The notes under the pieces are model-generated. The model saw only the letters and a program-made list of their open reading frames with translations, was not told the DNA's origin and made no database searches. 64,000 nucleotides of DNA from Rhizobiaceae bacterium (GTDB taxonomy: Bacteria; Pseudomonadota; Alphaproteobacteria; Rhizobiales; Rhizobiaceae). Location of the stretch: the NCBI GenBank assembly GCA_029212415.1, contig JARGOF010000001.1:186001-250000 (forward strand), written 5' to 3'. Of the stretch, positions 17,592-25,796 are shown piece by piece. The position numbers and the translations under genes are program-made. Within the stretch, counting starts at the first letter, position 1. The number at the start of each line of letters is the position of its first letter.

Positions 17592-18845
17592 ATGAACAAG
17601 TCCATTGGAATTATCGGTGCAGGCATCGCAGGCCTTCACCTGGCGCTTTATCTGCAGAAACACGGCATTGAAGCGACTGTCATTACGGATCGAGATCCCG
17701 AAGACGTGGCATCCGGGCGTTTGATGAACACAGTTGCCCATCACAGTGTGACCATCGCCCGCGAGAACGCGCTGGGCGTGAACCATTGGGATGATCCGGA
17801 TCTGATCTACCACCATCATGATCATTTCTTCAACATGCCCGATGGTCCCCTGTTGTTTCGTGGGGCTTTCAAAAAACCCAGCCGGGCCGTGGATTATCGG
17901 CTTTATCTTCCGGCATTGATGCGCGATTTCACCGATCGCGGCGGACGGATTGAATACAAAACCATTCAGGAAAATGATATCGCTGGCATTGTGTCACGGT
18001 TTGACCTGTTGGTGGTCTCGACTGGAAAAGGGCCCTTGGGACGATTGTTCCAGCACCGGCCCGAGCATACGCCCTACAGCCAGCCACAGCGGCTTTTGTG
18101 CGTCGGGCTTTGGGACGGTGTGGACCATGGGGCTCCCGGGCAGGCTGACCCGAGGGGAGTGACACTTTCTGTCTCGCCCGGTCATGGTGAAATGATTGTC
18201 ATACCGACGCTCACCCGTGACGGCATGAAAACCGCTCTTTTGATGGAAAATGTGCCCGGCGGTGATATGGCCGATCTGGTATCGCTGAACCATGATGCCG
18301 ATCCGGCCGCCTTCCGTCAGACCATCCTCGACAAGTTGGAAAAGCACCACCCGCATACCTACAACAGAATTGATACGCATCGCTTTGTCGTGGCCGGTCA
18401 GCAGGATGTGCTGCAGGGGGCGGTCGTGCCGACCGTGCGCCAGTCTTCAGCAACCTTTGATGATGACAAATGCGCCATTGCGCTGGGCGACGTCCACTCG
18501 GTGGTTGATCCGATGATGGGGCAGGGCGCGAATATAGCGTCCTATGCAGCCTTCGTTCTCGGCCAGGCCATCGTAGAAAGCACCGTCTTCGATGCCCGTT
18601 TCTGTGAGGTTGTGGACCAAAGGCGCGAGGATCGGGTTCTGGCCGCGTCGCGCTGGACCAATCTGATGTTGCAGCCGCCCTCCGAAGCGATGGGTCGATT
18701 GATCTTTTCCATGTCGCAAAACCGTGAGTTGTGTGACGAATTTACCGAGAATTTCAATCATCCCGATCGAACCTGGGACAATCTGGCGAGCGAGAAGCGT
18801 ATCCATGCGTGGATCGATTCCCATATGGCGCAGCAGGCCGCTTGA
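17592..18845 (+). CDS. StyA-like FAD monooxygenase (styrene/indole monooxygenase family)
   Basis: A 417-residue flavoprotein with N-terminal FAD-binding GIIGAGIAGLHLALYL (about 6-21) and the second FAD motif LGDVHSVVDPMMGQGANIAS (about 297-316). Residues around NTVAHHSVTIARENALGVNHWDD are of the StyA type. Such group E monooxygenases use FADH2 supplied by a partner reductase to epoxidise styrene or indole. That reductase is encoded two genes downstream, and an aldehyde dehydrogenase closes the cluster. AGGAGG precedes the ATG. Styrene, indole or a related arylalkene are all possible substrates; sequence alone does not decide. Confidence 0.85.
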   Translation: MNKSIGIIGAGIAGLHLALYLQKHGIEATVITDRDPEDVASGRLMNTVAHHSVTIARENALGVNHWDDPDLIYHHHDHFFNMPDGPLLFRGAFKKPSRAVDYRLYLPALMRDFTDRGGRIEYKTIQENDIAGIVSRFDLLVVSTGKGPLGRLFQHRPEHTPYSQPQRLLCVGLWDGVDHGAPGQADPRGVTLSVSPGHGEMIVIPTLTRDGMKTALLMENVPGGDMADLVSLNHDADPAAFRQTILDKLEKHHPHTYNRIDTHRFVVAGQQDVLQGAVVPTVRQSSATFDDDKCAIALGDVHSVVDPMMGQGANIASYAAFVLGQAIVESTVFDARFCEVVDQRREDRVLAASRWTNLMLQPPSEAMGRLIFSMSQNRELCDEFTENFNHPDRTWDNLASEKRIHAWIDSHMAQQAA

Positions 18846-18925
18846 ACCTATCATGACCATTGTCGAGTCTGCCATTTGCCAATCGGCTTTTGGGAAGGTT
18901 CGGCCTTTGCCTCAAGGAGCCAACA

Positions 18926-19228
18926 ATGCATTGTCTGACAGTCCTCTATTCAACGCCCGACGATCCGGATGCTTTCCGTTCATATTACGTCGAAAAGCAC
19001 GTCCCCCTGGCGCGAACCCTGCCGGGCCTGATCAAGGCAAACTATGCATTCCCGGAGCCTATGGGGCCCGGCGACGCGCCGTTCTGCATCTTTCAGGCCT
19101 ATTTTGAAGACGCCGCCGCCATGGGCGCAGCGTTGCAATCGGACATAGGTGCCAAAGTGGCAGCAGATGTGCCCAATTATGCACCCGAAGGGGCCGTTTT
19201 ATGCAATTTTCCGATAATAGAGACCTGA
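18926..19228 (+). CDS. EthD-family small protein
   Basis: A 100-residue ferredoxin-like alpha/beta-barrel protein (MHCLTVLYSTPDDPDAFRSYYVEKHVPLARTL is divided between strand 1 and helix 1; the Y-x-x-x-HVPLA pattern is the EthD/DUF signature). A good AAGGAG (18914-18919) precedes the ATG at 18926. It lies between the monooxygenase and its reductase and overlaps the reductase by 28 nt, so it is part of the same pathway. EthD-like proteins can be isomerases, dehydratases or cofactor-free oxygenases. It could process the unstable epoxide or act as a product-handling partner (inference). Confidence 0.75.
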   Translation: MHCLTVLYSTPDDPDAFRSYYVEKHVPLARTLPGLIKANYAFPEPMGPGDAPFCIFQAYFEDAAAMGAALQSDIGAKVAADVPNYAPEGAVLCNFPIIET

Positions 19229-19722
19229 CGCATCGCCCTGACGCGACAGGATTTCGCAAGGCTGCGGCACGCTTTACAACGGGCGTGACCGTGGTCGGTG
19301 CGATCGATGAAGGCGGCCGGACAATCGGCATGACGGCCAACAGCTTCGTCACAGTTTCGCTGACCCCGCCAATTGTCCTGATCTCGTTGAAGCACGGCCG
19401 CACATTGTCTGCCGTCGAGGCCTCAGGGCGCTATTGCGTTAGCGTTCTGGGGGCCGCGTCGCTCGATGCCTCCTGGCACTTTTCCGGCAAGCAGGTGGCG
19501 GGAAATCCACCGGCTCTGCACAATGAGAGCGACTTTGCTGTTCTTCCGGGCGCCCTTGCTGTTTTCGCCTGCGATGTTCTGCGCTCGGTCGAAGTGGCAG
19601 ATCACAGGCTGCTGATCGGGCAGGTTCGATGGTGCCGCCACGAAGAGGGTGAACCGCTGGCCTTTTTCGGCAGTGAATTTTGCAGTGGACCGGGAACACC
19701 CATTCGAAATCTGGCCTGTTGA
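19201..19722 (+). CDS. Flavin reductase (StyB/HpaC-like)
   Basis: A 173-residue flavin:NADH reductase of the split-barrel flavin_reduct family. Landmarks are FTTGVTVVGAIDEGG, GMTANSFVTVSLTPPIVLISL (about 41-61, the FAD/FMN-binding stretch) and the C-terminal cofactor region GQVRWCRHEEGEPLAFFGSEF. It supplies reduced flavin to the StyA-like oxygenase of the same operon. It starts inside the EthD-like gene (28-nt overlap) with GAAGGGG upstream of its ATG, indicating coupled translation. Confidence 0.88.
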   Translation: MQFSDNRDLTHRPDATGFRKAAARFTTGVTVVGAIDEGGRTIGMTANSFVTVSLTPPIVLISLKHGRTLSAVEASGRYCVSVLGAASLDASWHFSGKQVAGNPPALHNESDFAVLPGALAVFACDVLRSVEVADHRLLIGQVRWCRHEEGEPLAFFGSEFCSGPGTPIRNLAC

Positions 19723-19762
19723 CAGGCATCCGACATCAATCAATCAATCGAGGGAGAAGAGC

Positions 19763-21169
19763 ATGCAGGATTTCGCAATGATCATCGGTGGGCAGAAAAT
19801 TGCCGCCAGGCAGAGGTTCACAGTCACGAATCCGTCGACCGGGGCTGCGGTGGGGCATGCGCCGAATGCTTCGCAAGCAGATCTTGATGCAGCGGTCGCA
19901 GCTGCCAAGGCGGCTTTTCCAGCCTGGTCTGCGACCAGCGACGCGGAACGGCAGGCTGCCTGTGAGGCCGTAACGGCCAAACTTGCCGAACACGCTGAAG
20001 AGCTGGCGCAATTGATTACAGCTGAACAGGGAAAGCCACTCAACGGACTTGGTTCCCGCTTTGAAATGGGAGGCGCCCAGGCCTGGGCGGGCCATACGGC
20101 GGGGCTCAGTCTGCCCGTCAAGGTGCTTCAGGATGATGAAGCGGGCCGGGTGGAATTGCACCGCAAGCCGTTGGGCGTGGTCGGCTCGATTACCCCATGG
20201 AACTGGCCAGTGATGATTGCCATCTGGCACATCATGCCAGCGCTGCGCACCGGCAATACAATTGTGATCAAGCCTTCACCCTATACGCCCTTGTCGACCC
20301 TGCGTGTGGTGGAATTGATGAACGAGGTGCTGCCGCACGGCGTTGTCAATGCTGTCGCGTCGGATGACGCACTTTTCAACATTGGCGCAGCAATGGCCGT
20401 GCATCCGGATATCCGAAAGATCGTGTTTACCGGGTCCTGCGCAACCGGTGAGAAAATCATGCAGTCTGCCGCCGCGACCATGAAGCGGCTGACTCTCGAG
20501 ATGGGTGGCAATGATGCGGCCATTGTGCTGCCGGATTGTGATCCCAAAGAGATTGCCGAAGGGCTGTTCTGGGGTGCATTCATCAACAATGGCCAGACCT
20601 GCGCCGCGATGAAACGGCTTTACGTGCATGACAGTATCCATGATGCGGTCTGTGACGCGCTTGTGGATTATGCCCGTGGCGTGCCGATGGGCGATGGGCT
20701 GGACGAAAACGCCGCCCTCGGTCCGATCAACAACCAGAAACAATTCGACACGGTGTCCCGGCTGGTCGCGGATGCGGCAACCAAGGGACGCGTCCTTTTG
20801 GGTGGTGCGCCGGGCAAGGGGCTGTTTTATCCGGTGACGATTGTTGCGGACCTGCCTGCTGACGCGCCGCTGGTTGTTGAAGAGCAGTTCGGTCCGGCCC
20901 TGCCCGTCTTGCGGTACCGGGATCTGGAAGATGCCATTGCTGCTGCCAATGCTTCGGAAAATGGCCTGGGTGGCTCGGTCTGGTCGAAGGACATCGAGGC
21001 AGCGAAGGCAGTGGCGTCACGCATGGAATGCGGATCAGTGTGGATCAACAAACACGGGGCCATTCAACCCAATGCGCCGTTTGGCGGGGTCAAGCGGTCG
21101 GGCATCGGTGTTGAGTTCGGCGAAGAGGGCCTCGCCGAATACACCGATATCCAGACCGTTCTGATGTGA
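19763..21169 (+). CDS. Aldehyde dehydrogenase family protein
   Basis: A 468-residue NAD(P)-dependent aldehyde dehydrogenase. Visible are the cofactor-region GSITPWNWPVMIAIWHIMPAL segment split by the PWN motif, the general-base Glu in LEMGGNDAAI (about 252) and the catalytic Cys in NNGQTCAAMKRLY (about 285). AGGGAGAAG precedes the ATG at 19763; the frame is open further upstream but overlaps the reductase. In the StyA-like operon it would oxidise an arylacetaldehyde or related aldehyde, as StyD does with phenylacetaldehyde (inference). Its stop is 7 nt from the stop of the convergent altronate dehydratase. Confidence 0.88.
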   Translation: MQDFAMIIGGQKIAARQRFTVTNPSTGAAVGHAPNASQADLDAAVAAAKAAFPAWSATSDAERQAACEAVTAKLAEHAEELAQLITAEQGKPLNGLGSRFEMGGAQAWAGHTAGLSLPVKVLQDDEAGRVELHRKPLGVVGSITPWNWPVMIAIWHIMPALRTGNTIVIKPSPYTPLSTLRVVELMNEVLPHGVVNAVASDDALFNIGAAMAVHPDIRKIVFTGSCATGEKIMQSAAATMKRLTLEMGGNDAAIVLPDCDPKEIAEGLFWGAFINNGQTCAAMKRLYVHDSIHDAVCDALVDYARGVPMGDGLDENAALGPINNQKQFDTVSRLVADAATKGRVLLGGAPGKGLFYPVTIVADLPADAPLVVEEQFGPALPVLRYRDLEDAIAAANASENGLGGSVWSKDIEAAKAVASRMECGSVWINKHGAIQPNAPFGGVKRSGIGVEFGEEGLAEYTDIQTVLM

Positions 21170-21176
21170 CGATTTC

Positions 21177-22673
21177 TTAAAGCACTGCCCCGATGCGCCA
21201 GGGCACAAATTCATTGTCGCCATAGCCGAACAATTCGCTTTTGCTCTGCGCGCCGGAGGCAACATCCAGCAGCGTGTTGTAAATCTCTTCGCCAACCTCG
21301 TCGATGGAGGCGGTTCCATCGACGATCGTGCCGGCGTTGACGTCCATGTCCTCTTCCATCTGCCGGTAGAGATCAGAACTGCTGGAGATCTTGATTGATG
21401 GCGTCGGCCGGCAGCCGAAGCAGGAGCCACGGCCAGTGGTAAAGGCAATCATGTTGGCGCCGGCTGCCACCTGTCCGGTGGCAGAAACGGGATCATAGCC
21501 GGGGCTGTCCATGAATATCAGGCCATTGGTCTTTGCCGGTTCGGCGTAGCCGGTCACCGCCGACAGGGGTGCGCTGCCGCCCTTGGCAACAGCGCCAAGG
21601 GATTTTTCAAGTATTGTCGTCAGGCCGCCGCGCTTGTTGCCGGGTGAGGGATTGTTGTCCAGCGATGCATTGTTGTTTGCTGTGTAATTCTCCCACCAGG
21701 CGATCAGCTCATTGAGCTGCCGGGCAACGGGCTCGCTGGCGCGGGCGGTCAACAGGTGTTCCGCACCGTATATTTCCGGAGTCTCGGAAAGCAGCGCGGT
21801 TCCTCCGGCGCGTACCAGCCGATCAACGGCGCGGCCAAGAGCCGGGTTGGCAGTGATGCCGGAAAAGCCGTCGGATCCGCCGCATTGCAAACCCACGGTC
21901 ATATTCTCGACGGAAACCTGTGTCCGGACAGCCTGATTGGCTTTGGCTGCGACCTCTTCAAGCTGTTCCAGTGCCAGACGCACGGCGGAGCGCGAACCGC
22001 CCGCATCCTGAATGTTGAAGGACTTGATGGTCGCGCCATGGCTGGCAGCTGCATAAAGGGAAATCTGATTGACTTCGCAACCAAGCCCGATCAGCAAGAC
22101 ACCGCCAAAATTGGCGTGGCGGCAAAACCCGCCAATCGTGCGGCGCAGCAGGTTAAATCCCTCGCCCGCATTGTTGATGCCGCAGCCCTGATCATGAATG
22201 ATGGCAACAAACCCGTCGACATTGGGAAAGCGCGGCAAGAGCAGTCGGTTGGCCTCACTGGCGATCATGCTGCAGACCGTGGTCGAGCAATTCACGCTGG
22301 CAATGATGCCGATATAATTGCGCGTTCCCACGGCGCCGCCTGCGCGCTGATACCCATCGAAATGCCGACGTTCGGGCATCGCTGGAGGCTGCGTGACGAT
22401 CTCTGCGGATTCGCGGCGAAGCCCTTCCATGGCGAGATTGTGACTGTGGATCAGGGAGCCGGCGGCAATGGGTTTTGTCGCGCAGCCGATGATCTGTCCA
22501 AATTTGATCACCGGTTCGCCTGTCGCAATTGCCCTGAGCGCTATCTTGTGGCCACGACCGATATCTTCAGTGGTGGGGCTGCCGTCTGCAACGGGTGTAG
22601 ACGCCGCAATATCGGCAAGGGCGACGGCAATATTGTCGGCAGCATCCAGCTTGAGGGTCGAGGCTTGGGTCAT
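21177..22673 (-). CDS. uxaA: Altronate dehydratase family (UxaA, full length)
   Basis: A 498-residue lyase combining an N-terminal SAF-like domain (HKIALRAIATGEPVIKFGQ) and the large C-terminal catalytic domain (GYQRAGGAVGTRNYIGIIAS; VGLQCGGSDGFSGITANPALG; TTGRGSCFGCRPTPSIKI). It would dehydrate D-altronate to 2-keto-3-deoxygluconate, the same product as UxuA. I start at ATG 22673 (MTQAST); the open frame continues to 22730 without a ribosome site. Galactarate dehydratase-type specificity cannot be excluded. It stands alone: no uxaB or uxaC is in the window. Confidence 0.88.
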   Translation of the reverse strand: MTQASTLKLDAADNIAVALADIAASTPVADGSPTTEDIGRGHKIALRAIATGEPVIKFGQIIGCATKPIAAGSLIHSHNLAMEGLRRESAEIVTQPPAMPERRHFDGYQRAGGAVGTRNYIGIIASVNCSTTVCSMIASEANRLLLPRFPNVDGFVAIIHDQGCGINNAGEGFNLLRRTIGGFCRHANFGGVLLIGLGCEVNQISLYAAASHGATIKSFNIQDAGGSRSAVRLALEQLEEVAAKANQAVRTQVSVENMTVGLQCGGSDGFSGITANPALGRAVDRLVRAGGTALLSETPEIYGAEHLLTARASEPVARQLNELIAWWENYTANNNASLDNNPSPGNKRGGLTTILEKSLGAVAKGGSAPLSAVTGYAEPAKTNGLIFMDSPGYDPVSATGQVAAGANMIAFTTGRGSCFGCRPTPSIKISSSSDLYRQMEEDMDVNAGTIVDGTASIDEVGEEIYNTLLDVASGAQSKSELFGYGDNEFVPWRIGAVL

Positions 22674-22720
22674 GTCAGCTTTCCGTGTTGGTGTGGCATA
22701 CCGATAGCCTAGAATATACC

Positions 22721-22770
22721 TCGCCTGCAATATCTCTCGCCTGCATTATCGCCTGCATTATCGCCTGCAC
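22721..22770. repeat. Tandem repeat of a 12-bp unit
   Basis: TCGCCTGCATTA is repeated exactly at 22737-22748 and 22749-22760, followed by a partial copy (22761-22770) and preceded by a variant (TCGCCTGCAATA at 22721-22732). It sits just upstream of uxaA, between that gene and the end of the alpha/beta-hydrolase gene. Confidence 0.7.
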
Positions 22771-22797
22771 GGATAAACTCCGGACGCCAAAGCGCAC

Positions 22798-22841
22798 GGC
22801 CCCGCCTCCACGAATGCGCCGAGGAGCCGGGGCCTGTTTTT
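22798..22841. terminator. Hairpin downstream of the hydrolase operon
   Basis: GGCCCCGCCTCC (22798-22809) pairs with GGAGCCGGGGCC (22823-22834) with one mismatch. The T-run (TGTTTTT) is on the plus-strand side, although the gene that ends here (22853) is on the minus strand. It may act in both directions or only as an mRNA end stabiliser. Confidence 0.5.
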
Positions 22842-22852
22842 GAAGGTCCTGT

Positions 22853-23854
22853 CTATTGCTGGCTGGTGCGATCAAGAAAAGTGATCATCCGGCCGGCAAT
22901 CTCATTGCCGTATTCCTCAAGTGCAAAATGGCCGGTGTCCAGAAGGTGAAATTCGACATCGTCCAGATCCCGCTTGTAGGGATGAGCGCCATCTGCCGGG
23001 AAAATATGGTCGTTCTTTCCCCACATCAGCAAGGTCGGTGTCTGGTGCTGACGAAAAAGTGCCTGCCATTTGGGATATTCGCCGACATTGGTGCCATAAT
23101 CGAGAAACATTTTCAGCTGGATTTCCTGGTTTCCCGGACGATCAAGCAGATATTGTACGTGCCAGAAATTGTCGGGATTAATCTGTTCGGGCTGCTGTGT
23201 GCCGTGGGTGAATTGCCATTTTGTGGCATCCAGCGTCAGGAAACCGCGCAATTTGTCACCATTTTCCGTCGATGGATCGGCCCAATAGGCTTTGATGGGA
23301 TCCCAGAATTCACCCAGGCCCTCTTCATAGGCGTTGCCATTCTGGATAATGAAACCGGTTACCCGTTCGGGATGCTCGGCAAACATCCGAAAGCCCACCG
23401 GCGCGCCGTAGTCCATCAGATAGACCGCATATTCGCTGATGCCTTTGCGATCGAGAAGCTGAGTCATCATCTCGGCGATATGGGCGAAGGAATAATTGAA
23501 TTCCTTTGGTGAGGGCATTTGTGAGGCACCGAAACCGGGATAGTCGGGCGCTATGACGTGATATTTTTCTGCCAGCGCGGGGATCAGTTGACGGAACATA
23601 TGTGACGAGGTCGGGAAACCGTGCAAAAGCAGAACGGTCGGCTTTAATGGGTCTCCGGATTCGCGATAGGCGATCTCGACATTGTCGATGGTTTCAAAAT
23701 GATGAGACACTTTGTGCAACGGTGCGACGGGGGCGTTCACGTGCGCCAGGGAGGCGCCGTCAATTGCATGGGCTGGCGTTGGCAGGGTGACGGGCAGGGC
23801 AAGCGCCAGAGCAAAAAGGCCGGCGCCCAGTGTGGATTTTGAAAGATGTTTCAT
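22853..23854 (-). CDS. Exported alpha/beta hydrolase (epoxide hydrolase/haloalkane dehalogenase-like)
   Basis: A 333-residue hydrolase with a Sec signal peptide (MKHLSKSTLGAGLFALALAL, cleavage near AHA-ID, residue 30). Landmarks are the oxyanion motif LLHGFPTSSHMF, an aspartate nucleophile in YLMDYGAPVGFRM (about residue 148) and the catalytic His in DTGHFALEEYG near the C-terminus. An Asp nucleophile places it with epoxide hydrolases and haloalkane dehalogenases rather than Ser esterases. It is predicted periplasmic. It is the last gene of the TetR-controlled operon; its partners appear cytoplasmic, so they may not act on a common substrate. Confidence 0.85.
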   Translation of the reverse strand: MKHLSKSTLGAGLFALALALPVTLPTPAHAIDGASLAHVNAPVAPLHKVSHHFETIDNVEIAYRESGDPLKPTVLLLHGFPTSSHMFRQLIPALAEKYHVIAPDYPGFGASQMPSPKEFNYSFAHIAEMMTQLLDRKGISEYAVYLMDYGAPVGFRMFAEHPERVTGFIIQNGNAYEEGLGEFWDPIKAYWADPSTENGDKLRGFLTLDATKWQFTHGTQQPEQINPDNFWHVQYLLDRPGNQEIQLKMFLDYGTNVGEYPKWQALFRQHQTPTLLMWGKNDHIFPADGAHPYKRDLDDVEFHLLDTGHFALEEYGNEIAGRMITFLDRTSQQ

Positions 23855-23886
23855 GTCGTTTTCTCCGTTTTGATGAATGCACCGGG

Positions 23887-24510
23887 TCAGAGGTCGGAAC
23901 CAGTTGATGCTCTCAATTGTTTGTTTTCGGCTTTCAGCCGTTCGACCTCATTGTGCAACGCATCAAGATGCGGCTGCATTTCCTGCAAAGTCAGGCGTTG
24001 GGGAATATGGGCAGGACAGTTCCAGTCCAGCGCCTCGATGGTGATGACCACTGCGCGCTCTACCAGGCCGCGATAGGCCGGATCACGCAGCTTTTGTGTC
24101 AGAGTGTCTTGCGGCTCGACGATACGTGCACGGCCCCAGATCTTCAGGCGTCGGCGGTTGGGATAATCGACCAGAATGAGAGATATGCGATCATCGCCTG
24201 TGAGATTTCCGACGCTGAGATATTGCCGATTGCCGCGAAAGTCGGCATAGGCGACCGTGCGGTCGTCAAGGACTTTGAGAAAGCCCTTCGGGCCACCACG
24301 AAATTGCACATAGGGCCATCCGGATTGCGAGATCGTTGCCTGAAAGAAGCCATCCATCCGGGCGATGAATTCCATTTCGCCCGGTCCAAGATGATCCTCG
24401 CGATCAACATCGGGTTGCAGAAAGTCTGCATAGGAAGAGGCGGATCCATGTTGTTTCTGTATGGCCTGCACGTTTGGTGTGAAGGCGACTTCGGCAAAGG
24501 CGCGTGACAT
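23887..24510 (-). CDS. Pyridoxamine 5'-phosphate oxidase-family FMN-binding protein
   Basis: A 207-residue split-barrel flavin protein. The body carries IARMDGFFQATISQSGWPYV, KVLDDRTVAYADFRGNRQY and RLKIWGRARIV, typical of the PPOX family that reduces or binds electrophilic/xenobiotic ligands through FMN or F420. The C-terminal 30 residues (LHNEVERLKAENKQLRA) look like a short coiled coil. It lies between the DUF1348 gene (19 nt) and the hydrolase gene (32 nt) in one minus-strand operon. Confidence 0.8.
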   Translation of the reverse strand: MSRAFAEVAFTPNVQAIQKQHGSASSYADFLQPDVDREDHLGPGEMEFIARMDGFFQATISQSGWPYVQFRGGPKGFLKVLDDRTVAYADFRGNRQYLSVGNLTGDDRISLILVDYPNRRRLKIWGRARIVEPQDTLTQKLRDPAYRGLVERAVVITIEALDWNCPAHIPQRLTLQEMQPHLDALHNEVERLKAENKQLRASTGSDL

Positions 24511-24529
24511 GGTGATTTCCTTTCTTGCT

Positions 24530-24994
24530 CTAAAGGCCCAGCTCGGTCAGGCCGGGATGGTCCAGAGGGCGCGCACCGGCAGGCCAGTGAAACATCCGTT
24601 GTGCATTGCTGATGGGCAGATCATTGATACTGGCGATGCGGGTTTTCATCAGGCCGTCCGCCTCGAATTCCCAGTTCTCGTTGCCATAGGAACGGAACCA
24701 GTTTCCGTCATGACTGCGCCACTCATAGGCAAAGCGAACGGCAATACGGTTTTCGCTGAAAGCCCATAATTCCTTGATCAGCCGGTAATCGTTCTCGCTG
24801 CGCCACTTGTCGGTGAGAAAGGCCTCGATGGCGGCACGGCCGATCAGAAACTCATGGCGATTTCGCCACTGGCTGTCAGGCGTATAGGCAAGAGCAACCT
24901 GGGCCGGATTGCGGGAATTCCATCCGTCCTCGGCGGCACGCACTTTCAGGTGGGCAGCATCCAGATTGAATGGGGGCAGTGGTGGGCGGCTCAT
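24530..24994 (-). CDS. Nuclear transport factor 2-like protein (DUF1348)
   Basis: A 154-residue SnoaL/NTF2-fold protein with the DUF1348 signatures [59 protein letters not shown] and SINDLPI. I start at ATG 24994 behind AAGGAG; the frame is open to 25069, but that stretch covers candidate TetR operators. It is the first gene of the operon opposite the TetR gene. Its biochemical role is unknown in the family. Confidence 0.85.
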   Translation of the reverse strand: MSRPPLPPFNLDAAHLKVRAAEDGWNSRNPAQVALAYTPDSQWRNRHEFLIGRAAIEAFLTDKWRSENDYRLIKELWAFSENRIAVRFAYEWRSHDGNWFRSYGNENWEFEADGLMKTRIASINDLPISNAQRMFHWPAGARPLDHPGLTELGL

Positions 24995-25013
24995 CGCGAT
25001 CTCCTTTAAAGAA

Positions 25014-25058
25014 TACCGATCGGTGCAGTTTGCTGACGAACAAATGTACTGATCTGTA
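25014..25058. promoter_or_regulatory. Two candidate TetR operators
   Basis: A perfect palindrome ACCGATCGGT (25015-25024) and a near-palindrome ACTGATCTGT (25048-25057) share the core AC-N-GATC-N-GT. They lie in the promoter/leader of the DUF1348 operon, and a third copy stands before the TetR gene. Confidence 0.6.
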
Positions 25059-25177
25059 AATAAAGTCAAGCGATGATATTGAAAATTCGCAAAGGTGCTC
25101 GCAAAAATACGGATAAAGCAACTTGAAAAAGCAGCGAAAAAGAGCCATTTTGGGGAATATTATGTCATTTATAAAAA

Positions 25178-25189
25178 TACAGATCAGTC
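25178..25189. promoter_or_regulatory. Third copy of the AC-N-GATC-N-GT operator
   Basis: TACAGATCAGT (25178-25188) is the exact reverse complement of ACTGATCTGTA at 25048-25058. It lies 16 nt before the TetR start codon, so the repressor probably controls itself and the divergent operon. Confidence 0.6.
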
Positions 25190-25203
25190 AGGAATAAGCT
25201 GCA

Positions 25204-25764
25204 ATGCGACCGAGTAAACGGGATGAGTTGGTTCAAAAGGCACTGAAAGTCTTTTACCGGAACGGCTTTCACGCAACTGGCATGGACATGCTGGTGACGG
25301 AAACAGGCGTTTCCAAAACCTCGATGTATAACCATTTCAGAACCAAGGAAGACCTTATTCTGGCTGTCCTGCGACTGCGCGATGAGCATTTTCGCAATTG
25401 GCTCTACAGGCGGATGGAAGAACGGGCCGATACACCGCGCGATCAACTGATTGCGATGTTTGATGCGCTCGAGGATTGGTTTGAAGAACCGGGTTTTCGC
25501 GGATGCATGTTCATCAAGGCTTCAGCAGAATACCAGAATGCGGATCACGCGATTCATATTCAATCAGCCGAGCACAAGCGCATGTTGCAGGTGCATGTGG
25601 GTGAGCTGGCCCGCAAGGCCGGCCTCAAAAATCCGGACGCATTGGCCCGCCAATTGCTGTTGTTGAAAGAAGGGGCGATTGTGACGGCCCATCTGCAGCA
25701 CACACAGGCTCCGGCGCAGGATGCAAAGGCGGCGGCTCTTGCCCTGATCGAACTTGCCGAATGA
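25204..25764 (+). CDS. TetR/AcrR-family regulator
   Basis: A 186-residue repressor with an N-terminal TetR helix-turn-helix (ALKVFYRNGFHATGMDMLV, then SKTSMYNHFRTKEDL). The C-terminal domain begins LRLRDEHFRNWLYRRMEE and has a lone Cys in RGCMFIKASAEY (about residue 101), a position where redox- or electrophile-responsive members keep a cysteine. It diverges from the DUF1348/PPOX/hydrolase operon and is flanked by three identical-type operators. The inducer is likely a reactive or hydrophobic compound (inference). Confidence 0.88.
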   Translation: MRPSKRDELVQKALKVFYRNGFHATGMDMLVTETGVSKTSMYNHFRTKEDLILAVLRLRDEHFRNWLYRRMEERADTPRDQLIAMFDALEDWFEEPGFRGCMFIKASAEYQNADHAIHIQSAEHKRMLQVHVGELARKAGLKNPDALARQLLLLKEGAIVTAHLQHTQAPAQDAKAAALALIELAE

Positions 25765-25796
25765 AAGCAAGACATGCTCTGTCGGATCGTTTGCCG

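Noticed and set aside
21756-22712. 318-codon plus-strand frame
   Set aside because: Antisense to the altronate dehydratase, with no family features.
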